64,000 nucleotides of DNA, from assembly GCA_964579205.1 (NCBI GenBank), contig CAZOFH010000002.1, positions 1-64,000 on the forward strand. Reading direction: 5' to 3'. Numbering within the stretch: the stretch's first letter is position 1; each line of letters opens with the position of its first letter. The DNA comes from UBA7867 sp964579205. Its GTDB lineage: Bacteria > Bacillota > Clostridia > Christensenellales > UBA1242. The translations under genes were made by a program, and so were the position numbers. The notes beneath the pieces were generated by a model. It saw only the letters and a program-made list of their open reading frames with translations, was not told the origin of the DNA and made no database searches. Of the stretch, positions 42,744-52,098 are shown piece after piece.

Positions 42744-43220
42744 ATGCAGGTAAAATATTTTTATTTATTGTCGATTTTTATTATCGCTGGCGACTTGCTC
42801 ACAAAGCATTTTTTGGACGGCGTAGTAGCCCCTTTGATACCTAATTTCGTCAGCATCTGCAGCGCGCACAATTACGGCGCTAGCTGGAGTATTTTGAGCG
42901 GCGCGACGTGGGTATTCATCGTGCTGGCGAGCGTTTTTGTCGTAGGAATGCTGGCTTTTGATATATTTTACAAAAAGGATTTTCGCGCGAATGGCTGGTA
43001 CAAGACAGGCTTTGCTCTTCTCTTGGGCGGGATAATCGGCAACCTCGTCGACAGAATCGCGCTCGGCTATGTGCGCGACTTTATCAAACTTGAATTTATC
43101 AACTTCCCAATTTTCAACATCGCCGACATCGCCCTCACAGTAGGCTGCATCTGCATTATTATTTGGATGCTATTCTTCAGCTTTCGTGGCGAAAAAGAAA
43201 AAGAAATGATAAAAGCATAA
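42744..43220 (+). CDS. lspA: Lipoprotein signal peptidase (signal peptidase II)
   Basis: A 158-residue membrane aspartyl protease with four hydrophobic helices that cleaves signal peptides of prolipoproteins, numerous in this window. Catalytic aspartates are Asp103 (GNLVDRI) and Asp128 (FNIADI), and the CSAHNYGASWSIL loop corresponds to the conserved NxGAxF motif. ATG 42744 lies 2 nt after sepF. Second gene of the operon. Confidence 0.95.
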   Translation: MQVKYFYLLSIFIIAGDLLTKHFLDGVVAPLIPNFVSICSAHNYGASWSILSGATWVFIVLASVFVVGMLAFDIFYKKDFRANGWYKTGFALLLGGIIGNLVDRIALGYVRDFIKLEFINFPIFNIADIALTVGCICIIIWMLFFSFRGEKEKEMIKA

Positions 43221-43235
43221 GGAGAAAATCCTCTT

Positions 43236-44159
43236 ATGGAGATAATAGAAATCACAGAGAGTGAACGCGGGGTGCGGCTGGACACCTTTTTGGTCGAACG
43301 TTACCCCAATTTTTCGCGTAGCGGGCTGCAGCAACTCATCAAAAAGGGTTGTATTCTCGTCAATCAAAAAGCCCAAAAGGCGGGCTATAGCCTGCGAGTC
43401 GGCGACAAAATCGCTGTCGAATTCCCAGAGCCTGTCGTTGTTGACCTCGTTCCGCAAGATATCCCTATCGATATCGTGTACGAAGACTCCGATGTGGCTG
43501 TAATCAACAAGCCTCAAGGGTTGACTGTTCACCCGAGTCCGGGTCATCCCGACGGCACGCTGGTCAATGCGCTACTGTATCGCATAAAGGACTTGTCGGG
43601 TATAAATGGCGAACTGCGTCCGGGGATAGTGCATAGACTAGATAAGGACACTAGCGGGCTGATGTTGGTGGCAAAAAACGATACCGCTCACCGCGATTTG
43701 GCGAAACAAATCGCAGAAAAAACTTGCTTGCGGCGTTATATCGCGCTCTTGGAGGGGCGTTTCCCTTATACTGAGTACACGCTGCAGACCTATTTTGCGC
43801 GTTCCTCTACCGATAGAAAGAAAATGGCGGTGACGGATAACCCTGACGATAGGGTGGCGATTACGCAGTTTGATGTAAAGGAGTATTTTGCAGGATATAC
43901 GCTGTGTAATTGTACGCTCAAAACGGGGCGCACTCATCAAATCCGCGTCCATTCTGCCTACCTCGGGCACCCGATTGTCGGCGACTCTGTGTACGGCTAC
44001 AAAAAGCAAAAGTTTAGACTAGCAGGGCAGTTGCTCCATTCTGAATATATCGAGTTTACCCACCCGCGGACAGGGGAGAGAATGTCGTTTTACGCAGAGT
44101 TGCCCGCTTATTTCCGTACAGTCGTGGAGACTTTGCGAAAAAAAGAGAATAATTCTTGA
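43236..44159 (+). CDS. rluD: RluA/RluD-family 23S rRNA pseudouridine synthase
   Basis: A 307-residue enzyme with an N-terminal S4 RNA-binding domain (about 12-62) and the catalytic domain carrying HRLDKDTSGLML with Asp136 as nucleophile, and GRTHQIRVH near residue 231. It isomerises uridines in rRNA. Which RluA-family member it is (RluD, or the Bacillus YlyB type that follows lspA) is uncertain; the lspA context matches YlyB. ATG 43236 follows AAGGAG with a rather long spacing. Confidence 0.88.
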   Translation: MEIIEITESERGVRLDTFLVERYPNFSRSGLQQLIKKGCILVNQKAQKAGYSLRVGDKIAVEFPEPVVVDLVPQDIPIDIVYEDSDVAVINKPQGLTVHPSPGHPDGTLVNALLYRIKDLSGINGELRPGIVHRLDKDTSGLMLVAKNDTAHRDLAKQIAEKTCLRRYIALLEGRFPYTEYTLQTYFARSSTDRKKMAVTDNPDDRVAITQFDVKEYFAGYTLCNCTLKTGRTHQIRVHSAYLGHPIVGDSVYGYKKQKFRLAGQLLHSEYIEFTHPRTGERMSFYAELPAYFRTVVETLRKKENNS

Positions 44160-44185
44160 CAAGAATAGTATTAGTCTAGTATAAT
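44156..44185 (+). promoter_or_regulatory. Promoter of the two small membrane-protein genes
   Basis: TTGACA (44156-44161) overlapping the pseudouridine synthase stop, 18-bp spacer, TATAAT (44180-44185). Confidence 0.75.
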
Positions 44186-44211
44186 GAATTAAATTGATTT
44201 GAGGAGGATTT

Positions 44212-44517
44212 ATGTCAAATTTAAAGTTTAGACACGCGCTAAATTTTATGGGATTTTTGGCGACAATGCTAATCGCTGTGGCGTTGGTCATCTCGCTTTT
44301 GGTGTCGATTTTTCAGCACGGCAGCGGAATAATGATTTTCAAAATCAGCGATTTTGTGTCAGCGCTGGTGTTTTGTTCTAGCCTTTTGGCGTACTTTATT
44401 ACTATAATTGCAGGTTTTTCGTATGCCAAGACAAAGAGTAATCGCTGGTTTTTGGCATTGCAAATCGTCGGCACTGTCCTGATTATTGCGGCAATTATCG
44501 TCGGTGCATTTTTTTAG
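44212..44517 (+). CDS. Small membrane protein, 101 aa
   Basis: A 101-residue protein with three hydrophobic helices (about 13-35, 46-68 and 80-100) and a short basic loop (YAKTKSNRW). I do not recognise it. ATG 44212 follows GAGGAGG. Co-transcribed with the next gene, 9 nt apart. Confidence 0.6.
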   Translation: MSNLKFRHALNFMGFLATMLIAVALVISLLVSIFQHGSGIMIFKISDFVSALVFCSSLLAYFITIIAGFSYAKTKSNRWFLALQIVGTVLIIAAIIVGAFF

Positions 44518-44526
44518 GATGCGCGT

Positions 44527-44913
44527 ATGAGAGTACAAATTGATATTATCTGCATCCTGAGTGCGGTGGCGCTGGCGATTGCGAGCGCGTGCCTTATCTC
44601 TGTGTGGCAAGGGTTCTCGATTTTTACAGGCGTATTTATGGGGATTGCTAGCGGAATGTTCACCTTTAGGCGGTATCAAAAGATGCAGGCGTACAAAAAG
44701 CGAATTGATGACCAAAAATATCTGGATGCGTACATTTACGCTGACGAAAATTACGCCGATTTTGACCCAAAGAATTTTGCATATTCCAAAAAAGAGGAAA
44801 AGCAAATCAACGCCAATTTGCGCAGTCTCAAGAGTATGTTTTGGGCGGGGGCGGTGCTGACCGCTGCATCTATGCTACTCGTAGTATTCGGGATTTTGAT
44901 GCTGATAGGATAA
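44527..44913 (+). CDS. Small membrane protein with cytoplasmic domain, 128 aa
   Basis: A 128-residue protein with two N-terminal hydrophobic helices (about 5-42), a charged middle (RRYQKMQAYKKRIDDQKYLDAY; residues 46-95) and a C-terminal helix (about 103-127). Unrecognised. A good ribosome site is not visible. A terminator follows. Confidence 0.6.
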   Translation: MRVQIDIICILSAVALAIASACLISVWQGFSIFTGVFMGIASGMFTFRRYQKMQAYKKRIDDQKYLDAYIYADENYADFDPKNFAYSKKEEKQINANLRSLKSMFWAGAVLTAASMLLVVFGILMLIG

Positions 44914-44919
44914 ATGATT

Positions 44920-44943
44920 GAGCGAGGAATGTCGCTCTTTTTT
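44920..44943 (+). terminator. Terminator of the small membrane-protein operon
   Basis: GAGCGA, loop GGAATG, TCGCTC, then TTTTTT. Confidence 0.8.
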
Positions 44944-44944
44944 A

Positions 44945-44973
44945 TTGACAAAGGTTCAAAACTCTGCTATAAT
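44945..44973 (+). promoter_or_regulatory. Promoter of tRNA-Leu
   Basis: TTGACA (44945-44950), 17-bp spacer, TATAAT (44968-44973), 8 bp before the tRNA. Confidence 0.85.
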
Positions 44974-44981
44974 AATAATAT

Positions 44982-45068
44982 GCGGTTGTGGCGGAACGGC
45001 AGACGCGCTAGGTTCAGGTCCTAGTGGGTGTATAACCCGTGGAGGTTCAAATCCTCTCAACCGCACCA
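44982..45068 (+). tRNA. tRNA-Leu (CAG)
   Basis: An 87-nt class II tRNA with a long variable arm (GGGTGTATAACCCG) and encoded CCA. The anticodon stem CTAGG/CCTAG carries loop TTCAGGT (anticodon CAG). Confidence 0.95.
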
Positions 45069-45146
45069 TTTAAAAAGCATAGGTTTGATACGATAATTGT
45101 CAGACCTTTTTTCTTTACAAACATTATGTAGATGGTTGCGGATATA

Positions 45147-45176
45147 TTGAAAAAAATATGGTTTTTGTAGTATAAT
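45147..45176 (+). promoter_or_regulatory. Promoter of the AT-rich membrane-protein gene
   Basis: TTGAAA (45147-45152), 18-bp spacer, TATAAT (45171-45176). Confidence 0.65.
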
Positions 45177-45214
45177 AAACTCATTGATAAATTGGAATTT
45201 ATGGAGATATTGAG

Positions 45215-45664
45215 ATGATAAAAAAATATAAAGTAGGTTTTGATATATGGGGATTGATGACTTTTATTTTTATTATGATTCCTAATTTTATTTGGTTTGC
45301 AGTTCCCGCCCCGAATGATATTTTAAGGGGAGAGTCAATTACAAAAATAGTAGATGTAATAGCATCTATATGTCAGGTACTAATGGTTATATCGTTATGT
45401 ATATTCATTAACCAAGATCGTAAAAAAATAAGTATCACACGATTTATTATAGCTACAATCATTTGTTGCTTACTGTATTTTGTATGTTGGATGTTTTATT
45501 ATATCGGCGTGACGAATGCAATTGTTATATTAGGTTTGATTATTTTCCCATGTTTGGCATTTCTGTTTTTTGCTATTGACAGAAAAAACATGATTGCTGT
45601 TATACCTATTGTAATATTTATGATATGCCATTTGATTTATGGAATGGTTAACTATATTATTTAA
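45215..45664 (+). CDS. AT-rich membrane protein, possibly acquired
   Basis: A 149-residue protein with five hydrophobic helices and short basic loops (NQDRKK; IDRKN), perhaps a YndJ/DUF-type small permease fragment, but I do not recognise it. Its codons are far more A/T-rich than those of the neighbours (many AAA, ATA, TTA, ATT), and it sits directly downstream of tRNA-Leu next to an 860-bp gene-poor stretch, which suggests foreign origin. No repeat of the tRNA 3' end was found. ATG 45215 follows GGAG at 8 nt. Confidence 0.6.
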   Translation: MIKKYKVGFDIWGLMTFIFIMIPNFIWFAVPAPNDILRGESITKIVDVIASICQVLMVISLCIFINQDRKKISITRFIIATIICCLLYFVCWMFYYIGVTNAIVILGLIIFPCLAFLFFAIDRKNMIAVIPIVIFMICHLIYGMVNYII

Positions 45665-45704
45665 TGATACTTGGTTTATCGAACAAAAAAATATAATTTA
45701 TATG

Positions 45705-45784
45705 TGTACGCACTTTTTCCCTGCTGTACGCAAAATTTTAGAACTATACACACTTTTTACAAGGTGTACACAATTGTATAAAAA
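45705..45784 (+). repeat. Two tandem 40-bp units, diverged
   Basis: 45705-45744 and 45745-45784 match at about 27 of 40 positions, sharing CACTTTTT and TGTAC words at the same offsets. No coding potential. It could be the remnant of a terminal repeat of an insertion sequence. Confidence 0.4.
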
Positions 45785-45844
45785 TAGGTAGTGGCACCAA
45801 GTTGACGAAAGGAAAATCCTTATTTTCCTACAACCAAATAAAAG

Positions 45845-45885
45845 TCGCAGAAATGTACATAGTATTGTGGTTTCTGCGATTTTTT
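45845..45885 (+). terminator. Orphan terminator, possible ncRNA 3' end
   Basis: TCGCAGAAA/TTTCTGCGA (9 bp, 17-nt loop) followed by TTTTTT, 180 bp after the last gene. An 8-bp hairpin AGGAAAAT/ATTTTCCT precedes it near 45819-45838. A TTTACA...TATAAA pair near 45757-45783 could start a short transcript. Confidence 0.55.
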
Positions 45886-46523
45886 GTTTTGTGAGATTTT
45901 TGAGAAAAATGTGGTTTTGGGCTTTTCAAGTCTTATTTGTGAGACTGGCAGGAGTCCAAAATTTTTGATTTTTATGAAAAATTAGAAAAAATCGAAGCCC
46001 ATCGCAAAATCATAATAAAAAATCAAACAATCAAACTGAAAATCAAAAATAATATAATGCGTCCTCGCTTACTTGTGATATTTTGCTGGCAAAATCACAG
46101 TTTAGCTCACTGTATTATCAAAATAATAAAAAATCAATTTTTTATTCAGTTGCTCCGAGTGTTTTAAATATTATGGGATAGTAAGTATAATATAATTGAA
46201 GTTTTTTGAGTGAGAAATATCATATGATAAAAACGATACCTATTAATAACGAAATCGAATAGCCCAATATGCAAAACTAGAGAGCCCAAAACGGGCTTTC
46301 TTTTTGTTCGTCCAAACCGCCAAAAAATAAAAATCAACTCTATTTAATAAAAAACTAAAAAGAAAAAATTATCAAAAAATAATAAAAAATACGCAAAAAA
46401 ATCAAAAAATAACCGAAAATGTATACGATTTTGTGTATAGTGTGATATAATAAAAATAGATTTAGCGAAAGGGAGAAAAATCCATTAGGGCTAAATTGGA
46501 ATAAATAATAAAGGAGCGAATGA
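45886..46523. other. AT-rich intergenic region
   Basis: About 640 bp with no credible ORF. It holds one terminator-like hairpin (46280-46306, AGCCC/GGGCT then TTTCTTTTT) with no gene before it, and near 46450 the TATAAT of the next gene. Otherwise I see nothing. Confidence 0.45.
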
Positions 46524-49451
46524 ATGAAGTCTTATTCGACGACAAAATCCGTTTTGTTGACATTTTTTCTGATTGTGACCCTTATGGTTGCCTGCTTCGC
46601 TTTTGCGGCTTGTAGTATGGGCGACGCGTCGGAATTAAAGAACAATAGCGGTTTTGTGGTAAAGGGAGGAGATTTCCCCAAAGATGCGACCCTTGAGACT
46701 GAGGCTGTGGCGCTAGATAGTACCGAAGGGAAGCAGGTACTGAGCGCTATATCAGGGCAAAGTTATGACGAATCGCAGCCTGTTTATGTGTTTGACCTGT
46801 CTATCGTAAGCGACGGCGTCAAGGTGCAGCCTAGCGGCAAGGTCAAGGTCACCATCCCTGTGACCCAAAATCTCTCAGGCTACGATGTTTTGCATATCAA
46901 GAGCAATGGGAGCATAGAGAGACTCTCTGCCACATATTCTCAAGGCAAGATAACTTTTGAGACGAGCAGTTTCTCAAAATTTGTATTAGTAAAGAAAATA
47001 ACTCCAGCAGACGGTAGCGGCAGTAGTTCTGGCGACGGCACAAGTGCTGGAGGCGGTGCTGCTAGTGGGTCGACATTTACACTGTACTCAGTGGCGCGTA
47101 CGATTATCCCTAGCCGTAGTGATGGTGGGACTGTGCGCAATAGTAGCGATACAGATATCACTTATGATACTCAAAACATTGCACAAAACTCGCAGTATAC
47201 CGTAAAGGCGCATTGCTATCCTGACTATTCGTTTTTAGGTTGGTATGAGGCGAGCGACTTTGATGAAGCGACCCAAGATACTCTGCTTTCCAAGGACGAA
47301 ACATACACTTTTACGCTCAGCAAAAATCTCAACATTCTAGCACTTTACGCGCACAAAGACGATGTTGTTGAGTTGGTACTGGATGCAAAGAGTTATGGTT
47401 TTAGTTATAGGAATGGGCAGCCTACTACCACTCTGGTAGCGAAAGGTAGTGCAGACACTCCAGACCCTGACGATGTGGAAGTGAAAGGGTTAAAAGCGAA
47501 TGGCTTTACGATAGATGCCAAAAGTCAGGTGAATATTGACAAGGGTGGATTAGATTTCACCAAAGCCGGTACTTATACGATTACTTATTCGCACAAAAAC
47601 AACCCTAATATCAAGGCAGAACTCAAGATTCAGGTAGTAGAGGGTGGACACATTCTGAGTGTTTCTACTGCCGACAAATTGTATTTCCTTTATAACGGCG
47701 TATACAATGACGACTCTTTTGAGGCGCTCATCCCTGAGGGAAAACTGATTACTCTCCAAACTAGAGCGAATGACCCATATGGTCAAGGCTATGGCTATTC
47801 ATTCAAGGGTTGGTACAATGCGGGTGATGATAGTTTTGTTTCAAAAGATCTAGTATATTGTTTTGCAATGCCAGCCCACGATGTGAGCCTGTATGGCAAA
47901 TATGAGCAGAGTTCTGTCTCATTGACCGTTGATATTGGTTATTTTGAAGGTGGGTTGATTGATGCATTCGGCAATACTTACCACGAGAGTGGTGCAATAA
48001 AAAGGTTTTATCAAGTTGGCGAAGAGGTAAGTTTTGCTGTCCAAGAGCGTAGTTCGTACGATTTCTTGGGGTGGTACAAGTACAATCCGACTACCAATTC
48101 GTATGACGAACTGCTCGAGTCTGAGCGTACGATAAACTTGACGATTAGCGAGGCTATGGAAATCAAGGCTAGATTTAATGAGAAATTTGAGTCGCTAGAG
48201 GTTGACTCGGATACTCTAGCCAAGGCTGGATTTGTGAATGGCAAACTGGTGTATACGATTGGCGACGATGCTGTAGATTATGAGAATTTCGCTGTCAGCG
48301 GCGTCGGCAAATCGACAGGCAATTCTACCAGCCTCGCTGCCATCGATTATACGATTGACAATGGCTCGGTAAACTTTAATGCAGCCGGAACTTATACAAT
48401 CACTTATTCTTACAAACACGATGTGAATGTCGCTGCAGCAATATTGACCATTGTCGTAATCAATCCGCTAGAAGTGCAAATCGAATTTAACAATTCGCAT
48501 TCGTATCTCGACCACTGGTACAATGGTAAGGCTGCGTTCATTTCGCTGCGCGATGTCACTGTCAACGGCGTGGCTCTGTATGATTTCCCTAAAAAATCAA
48601 AGATTTGGGAAAAGATTACCTACGCTTGGACGGACAAAAACACGGGCGCAAAAGTCGACACCCAAGACGTTGATGTGACGATTAACGGCACAACGATAGG
48701 CAATTTTGGGCCAACAAACGGAAAATTCACTGTCGGAAATGAATTCTGCGGCCCTGTCCAAGCAGGTCAATACAGGTTTGAATTGAAGTATGACGGCACG
48801 ACAGCATTTACTCAAGATGCGACGATTACGACCCTCGCTTACAAAAAAATTTCGTCAAAAGATGAGTTTAAGACAAATGAAGGTTCAATTTGTATAAACT
48901 TCTACTTGTACTACTACACAATCGTCGGCTATGCGGACGGTGACTACTACATTATGCAAATGCCTGATATTGGTGCAGACAATGTAGAGGTAGAGGCGCG
49001 CAAGGCGACCCTAGACACCGACGGCAATCTTATTATTGGTGAAGGCAATGACTTTGCATTCGTGAATGCAAAATATTATGCAAATCAGAGTACCAATTAT
49101 ACCGAATTCCTGACAGGCTACTATGGTTCATATGTCGATTATTCGTCTGCTAGTAGTACGGTAGGAGAATTTGGCTCGCCATACATCTACAGGACTGGCT
49201 ACACTTCGGTGAGCGGCGGTAAGATTTATAGACAATATGGCAACAAGAGTTCATATGGCAACTCGACCGAGTTTGATTCTGAGAGCGGTGCTGTGACGAT
49301 TTATTGTCCAAACAGGAGCGAAACCGCCAACACAAGGCTTCGCCTAGTCAAGGACGGCGACAAATATGTATTCACTAGTGTCGCAGCAGATACCGATACT
49401 AGAGACTCTTATGAGGTGTTCATCTACCAGAGCACTCAGACATCTCGATAA
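46524..49451 (+). CDS. Large secreted lipoprotein with InlB/Flg_new and Ig-like repeats
   Basis: A 975-residue protein with a lipoprotein signal peptide (lipobox FAAC, about residues 27-30). A beta-rich N-terminal domain is followed by a Gly/Ser linker (about 165-185) and then repeated Flg_new/InlB segments with the YSFLGWYE / YSFKGWYN / YDFLGWYK core, alternating with Ig-like modules whose ends repeat as TKAGTYTITYSHKNNPN and NAAGTYTITYSYKHDVN. The last 250 residues are Tyr/Ser/Gly-rich and unrecognised. Such proteins are surface adhesins. ATG 46524 follows AAAGGAG. The truncated gene in the phage-like element carries the same repeat type. Confidence 0.78.
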   Translation: MKSYSTTKSVLLTFFLIVTLMVACFAFAACSMGDASELKNNSGFVVKGGDFPKDATLETEAVALDSTEGKQVLSAISGQSYDESQPVYVFDLSIVSDGVKVQPSGKVKVTIPVTQNLSGYDVLHIKSNGSIERLSATYSQGKITFETSSFSKFVLVKKITPADGSGSSSGDGTSAGGGAASGSTFTLYSVARTIIPSRSDGGTVRNSSDTDITYDTQNIAQNSQYTVKAHCYPDYSFLGWYEASDFDEATQDTLLSKDETYTFTLSKNLNILALYAHKDDVVELVLDAKSYGFSYRNGQPTTTLVAKGSADTPDPDDVEVKGLKANGFTIDAKSQVNIDKGGLDFTKAGTYTITYSHKNNPNIKAELKIQVVEGGHILSVSTADKLYFLYNGVYNDDSFEALIPEGKLITLQTRANDPYGQGYGYSFKGWYNAGDDSFVSKDLVYCFAMPAHDVSLYGKYEQSSVSLTVDIGYFEGGLIDAFGNTYHESGAIKRFYQVGEEVSFAVQERSSYDFLGWYKYNPTTNSYDELLESERTINLTISEAMEIKARFNEKFESLEVDSDTLAKAGFVNGKLVYTIGDDAVDYENFAVSGVGKSTGNSTSLAAIDYTIDNGSVNFNAAGTYTITYSYKHDVNVAAAILTIVVINPLEVQIEFNNSHSYLDHWYNGKAAFISLRDVTVNGVALYDFPKKSKIWEKITYAWTDKNTGAKVDTQDVDVTINGTTIGNFGPTNGKFTVGNEFCGPVQAGQYRFELKYDGTTAFTQDATITTLAYKKISSKDEFKTNEGSICINFYLYYYTIVGYADGDYYIMQMPDIGADNVEVEARKATLDTDGNLIIGEGNDFAFVNAKYYANQSTNYTEFLTGYYGSYVDYSSASSTVGEFGSPYIYRTGYTSVSGGKIYRQYGNKSSYGNSTEFDSESGAVTIYCPNRSETANTRLRLVKDGDKYVFTSVAADTDTRDSYEVFIYQSTQTSR

Positions 49452-49515
49452 TGTCCCGCACTGCGGTCGCTAGATTGTGATTAACGAGAAACTCAATTTG
49501 AGGCAGGTAGCAACA

Positions 49516-49546
49516 AAAAAAGTCGTAAGTTTTTACGGCTTTTTTG
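49516..49546 (+). terminator. Terminator of the InlB-repeat lipoprotein gene
   Basis: AGTCGTAA/TTACGGCT around a 4-nt loop (one G-T pair), flanked by an A-run and a T-run. Confidence 0.75.
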
Positions 49547-49787
49547 TTTGTTTGGGCGCATTTCGCAGGCGCGCGGGGGTGTTGGCTGCTAGTAAAATGC
49601 TATGCAAAACTAAATCACAAAAGCCTCCTTACCAATTAAAATTGAGGCAAAATAGCCGCCCAAATCAAAAAAAATGAGCAAAAAAGCAGTTTTTTCACTA
49701 GTTTTGTCGATTTGAGCGTTGCTATGTGGTAAAATTTGCGCCCGTTCGGCAAACTGTGCTATATTGATATTGTAAAGGAGGGATAAT

Positions 49788-49928
49788 ATGAATTTGGCGG
49801 TGGTAAATGGGTGTGAAAAGTTGAATTTGAGTAGTGAAAACTACAGATTGCTGTTGCTTTTTATGCGGAATTTTGATGATTATTTCGATTGCAACAATGT
49901 GGCGGAAACGCTGAGTATTGATTTGTAA
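49788..49928 (+). CDS. 46-aa hypothetical protein upstream of a small lipoprotein
   Basis: A 46-codon frame below the normal ORF cut-off, with a strong ribosome site (AAAGGAGGG, 6 nt before ATG 49788). Its stop is directly followed by the ribosome site of the next gene (TAAGGAG), so they are co-transcribed. The product (MNLAVVNGCEKLNL...NYRLLLLFMRNFDDYF) has no signal and no known domain. Confidence 0.5.
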   Translation: MNLAVVNGCEKLNLSSENYRLLLLFMRNFDDYFDCNNVAETLSIDL

Positions 49929-49937
49929 GGAGTAAAA

Positions 49938-50336
49938 ATGCAGAGAAAATTGAAAAAAAGTGAAATTTTAACTTGCATAGTCGTGACTTTGTTGTTGGCG
50001 GTCGGCAGTTTGCTGCTGTTCGCTGCGTGTGGTGGCGTCAGCCCTGACGGCACTTGGAAAGTGGATAGGGTGGTAGTAGACGGTACGACTATTACCTCGA
50101 CCGCGACGGACAAAAAAGGGCAGGATGACATCTTTGGTAATGAGATAAAATTGAATACTGACAAGACGGGCACGGTAAAAATCGGGACAGCCTCCGCAGT
50201 TAGCGCTACTTGGCGGCAGGAGGGTAATGCGATTGTTATCACTTATGGAGGTAGTGAGAATACATACACGCTGAGCGGTTCGGAATTGACTCGGACTGAC
50301 GGCACGACCAAGATTTTTTACAAAAAAGATGCTTGA
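49938..50336 (+). CDS. Small lipoprotein, lipocalin-like
   Basis: A 132-residue lipoprotein with the lipobox FAAC near residue 31. The mature part begins SPDGTWKVDRVVVDGT and contains TGTVKIGT, ATWRQEGNAIVIT and a final KIFYKK, the strand pattern of small lipocalin-like (DUF4923/lipocalin_5-type) domains. Ligand unknown. ATG 49938 follows AAGGAG at 5 nt, 9 nt after the 46-aa gene. Confidence 0.7.
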   Translation: MQRKLKKSEILTCIVVTLLLAVGSLLLFAACGGVSPDGTWKVDRVVVDGTTITSTATDKKGQDDIFGNEIKLNTDKTGTVKIGTASAVSATWRQEGNAIVITYGGSENTYTLSGSELTRTDGTTKIFYKKDA

Positions 50337-50399
50337 GTGAATTGACTGTAGGGCGTGACCAAAAAGTCTACACGCATCAAAAAGTCAAAAATATCTCAA

Positions 50400-50437
50400 A
50401 AAAACGAGTAAAAACGCTGTTTTTGCTCGTTTTTTTG
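50400..50437 (+). terminator. Terminator of the small lipoprotein operon
   Basis: AAAACGAG ... CTCGTTTT with an inner AAAAAC/GTTTTT stem, followed by TTTTT. Confidence 0.8.
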
Positions 50438-50486
50438 TTGTTTTCAAAGAATTTTGAGCCAAAAATATTTTTCTCTACAAAATTAT

Positions 50487-50515
50487 TTGCATTGTTTTGT
50501 AATTTTTTATATAAT
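50487..50515 (+). promoter_or_regulatory. Promoter of the beta-helix gene
   Basis: TTGCAT (50487-50492), 17-bp spacer, TATAAT (50510-50515). Confidence 0.7.
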
Positions 50516-50542
50516 TAAAATATACAAAAATGGGGGCAAATT

Positions 50543-52069
50543 ATGACTGGAATGAATAGCAAAAGTTATAGAGAAATTCTCAAAATCGAGCGCGAGGTGG
50601 CGCAGGTAAACGAACCAGAGGACATCTCTGCGCTCGTGACTAGTGGTAGCGGCATTATCGCGAGAGTTCGGGCGAAATTGCATCAACAGATGCTGCAAGA
50701 GGCAAAGAAAGTTCGTCAGCCAAAGTATGAACTGGTGTATGAGGACAGCCGCAAAATCATCAACAAAGATGTTAGCCCCGCTCGGGAGTACACCATTTAT
50801 CGTATCAGGGCGTTGCGCAATATCGCTACGCCGTTTGGCAATATCAAAAAGGGCGATTTGGGCGGTTTTGTGCAGCACGAAAACAATATTTATCAATTCG
50901 ATGATACGTGGGTGTTTGACGGCTGCGTTTTTTGTGGCGACAATGCGCAAATTCGTGACAATTCATACATTTGTGACGGTGCGCAGTGCATTAGCAATTC
51001 GGGCGTAATCAGGAATTCTATCCTAAAAGGCGATGTCAAAGTGGGCGGCAACGGCTTTTTGGTCATTGACGATAGTCTGCTGAATGGGGTCGTGCGTTTG
51101 ACTGGTAATGATATTGATATCAACGGCGCGCTAATCAACGGCAAGGGGAAACAAGGGGTAGTGGCTGAGAATTTGCGCACATTGGACACCGAAACAAGGG
51201 GTACTAATGCCGCAGGTGCCAAAAAAGGTGTTGAGCAAAAATTTGCCAACATTATCGCTGGCGACGGTATCGTGGTGAAAACTTGGGCGTCGGTAGAGAA
51301 TACAATTATTAGGAATGCGGTCAAAATCCAAGGCGCAAATCTGCTCTACTGTAATGTTTCTGGCAATGTAGAGGTACTGGATTCGGTTATTAGAAATTCC
51401 CAAATTTCTGGCAAGGCAAATATCGTGCAGTCGTATGTGTCGGACGGTTGTTCAATCGGCGACAATGCCCACATCACAAAATCGAATATCAAGGATTGCG
51501 AAATGTCTGGGGGTAGCGTGGTGGTAAACTGCCACCTCGACGGCTCAAAAGTCGCAGACAATGCGCTGCTCATTGATGTTGAGGCTCGTTCTCAATGCAA
51601 ATTCGACAAATCCGCGCAGGTTATCAAGGTAATTACGCAAAAAAGCAGTTTTACCGACAACTGCATTGTCAATTCAGACGCTCGCTACTATGTGTCAAAT
51701 TCTATCGTGCTAGGTAATGCAAAAGTCAGCAATAGCAATCTCGATTTTGTAGTTGCGACGGATGACGCCTCGATTTTTGGCTCAAACCTCACAGGTGGCA
51801 AGGGCGGCAGTGCAGTGATAGTAGGAGGTAATGCCGATGTACAGAATTCAATTATCATCGTCGCAAAAGAGGGTGGGGTGATTGACCGTGATGCCACTGT
51901 CAAAAACTCAACCATCCAAGGCTCATTCATTCTATCAAAAGGTGTCAATATCGACAACTGTATCAAGATTGGCAACTACTTTGCCGACGGCACAGATAAT
52001 ACTTTTGACGACACAATGTCGGTAGAGAAGAGGGGGGCAGAGTCAACGCAAATGCAAGCAAAAATGTAG
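50543..52069 (+). CDS. Beta-helix (hexapeptide-like) repeat protein
   Basis: A 508-residue protein without a signal peptide. Residues 85-115 (YRIRALRNI...GNIKKGDLGGFVQ) carry the KKGDLGGF motif of a beta-helix protein family common in phages and Firmicutes. The rest is a long ladder of short repeats around D-N-A (GDNAQIRDNSYICDGAQCI; GKANIVQSYVSDGC; GNADVQNSIIIV). The first 70 residues are helical and charged. No transferase active site is evident, so a structural or scaffolding role is more likely than acyltransferase. ATG 50543 or ATG 50552 may start it. Confidence 0.7.
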   Translation: MTGMNSKSYREILKIEREVAQVNEPEDISALVTSGSGIIARVRAKLHQQMLQEAKKVRQPKYELVYEDSRKIINKDVSPAREYTIYRIRALRNIATPFGNIKKGDLGGFVQHENNIYQFDDTWVFDGCVFCGDNAQIRDNSYICDGAQCISNSGVIRNSILKGDVKVGGNGFLVIDDSLLNGVVRLTGNDIDINGALINGKGKQGVVAENLRTLDTETRGTNAAGAKKGVEQKFANIIAGDGIVVKTWASVENTIIRNAVKIQGANLLYCNVSGNVEVLDSVIRNSQISGKANIVQSYVSDGCSIGDNAHITKSNIKDCEMSGGSVVVNCHLDGSKVADNALLIDVEARSQCKFDKSAQVIKVITQKSSFTDNCIVNSDARYYVSNSIVLGNAKVSNSNLDFVVATDDASIFGSNLTGGKGGSAVIVGGNADVQNSIIIVAKEGGVIDRDATVKNSTIQGSFILSKGVNIDNCIKIGNYFADGTDNTFDDTMSVEKRGAESTQMQAKM

Positions 52070-52098
52070 TTTTGACCATTTTTGCGCCATTTTAAGCC

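Noticed and set aside
45069..46523. tRNA-Leu attachment duplicate
   Set aside because: The tRNA 3' end was looked for downstream and not found.
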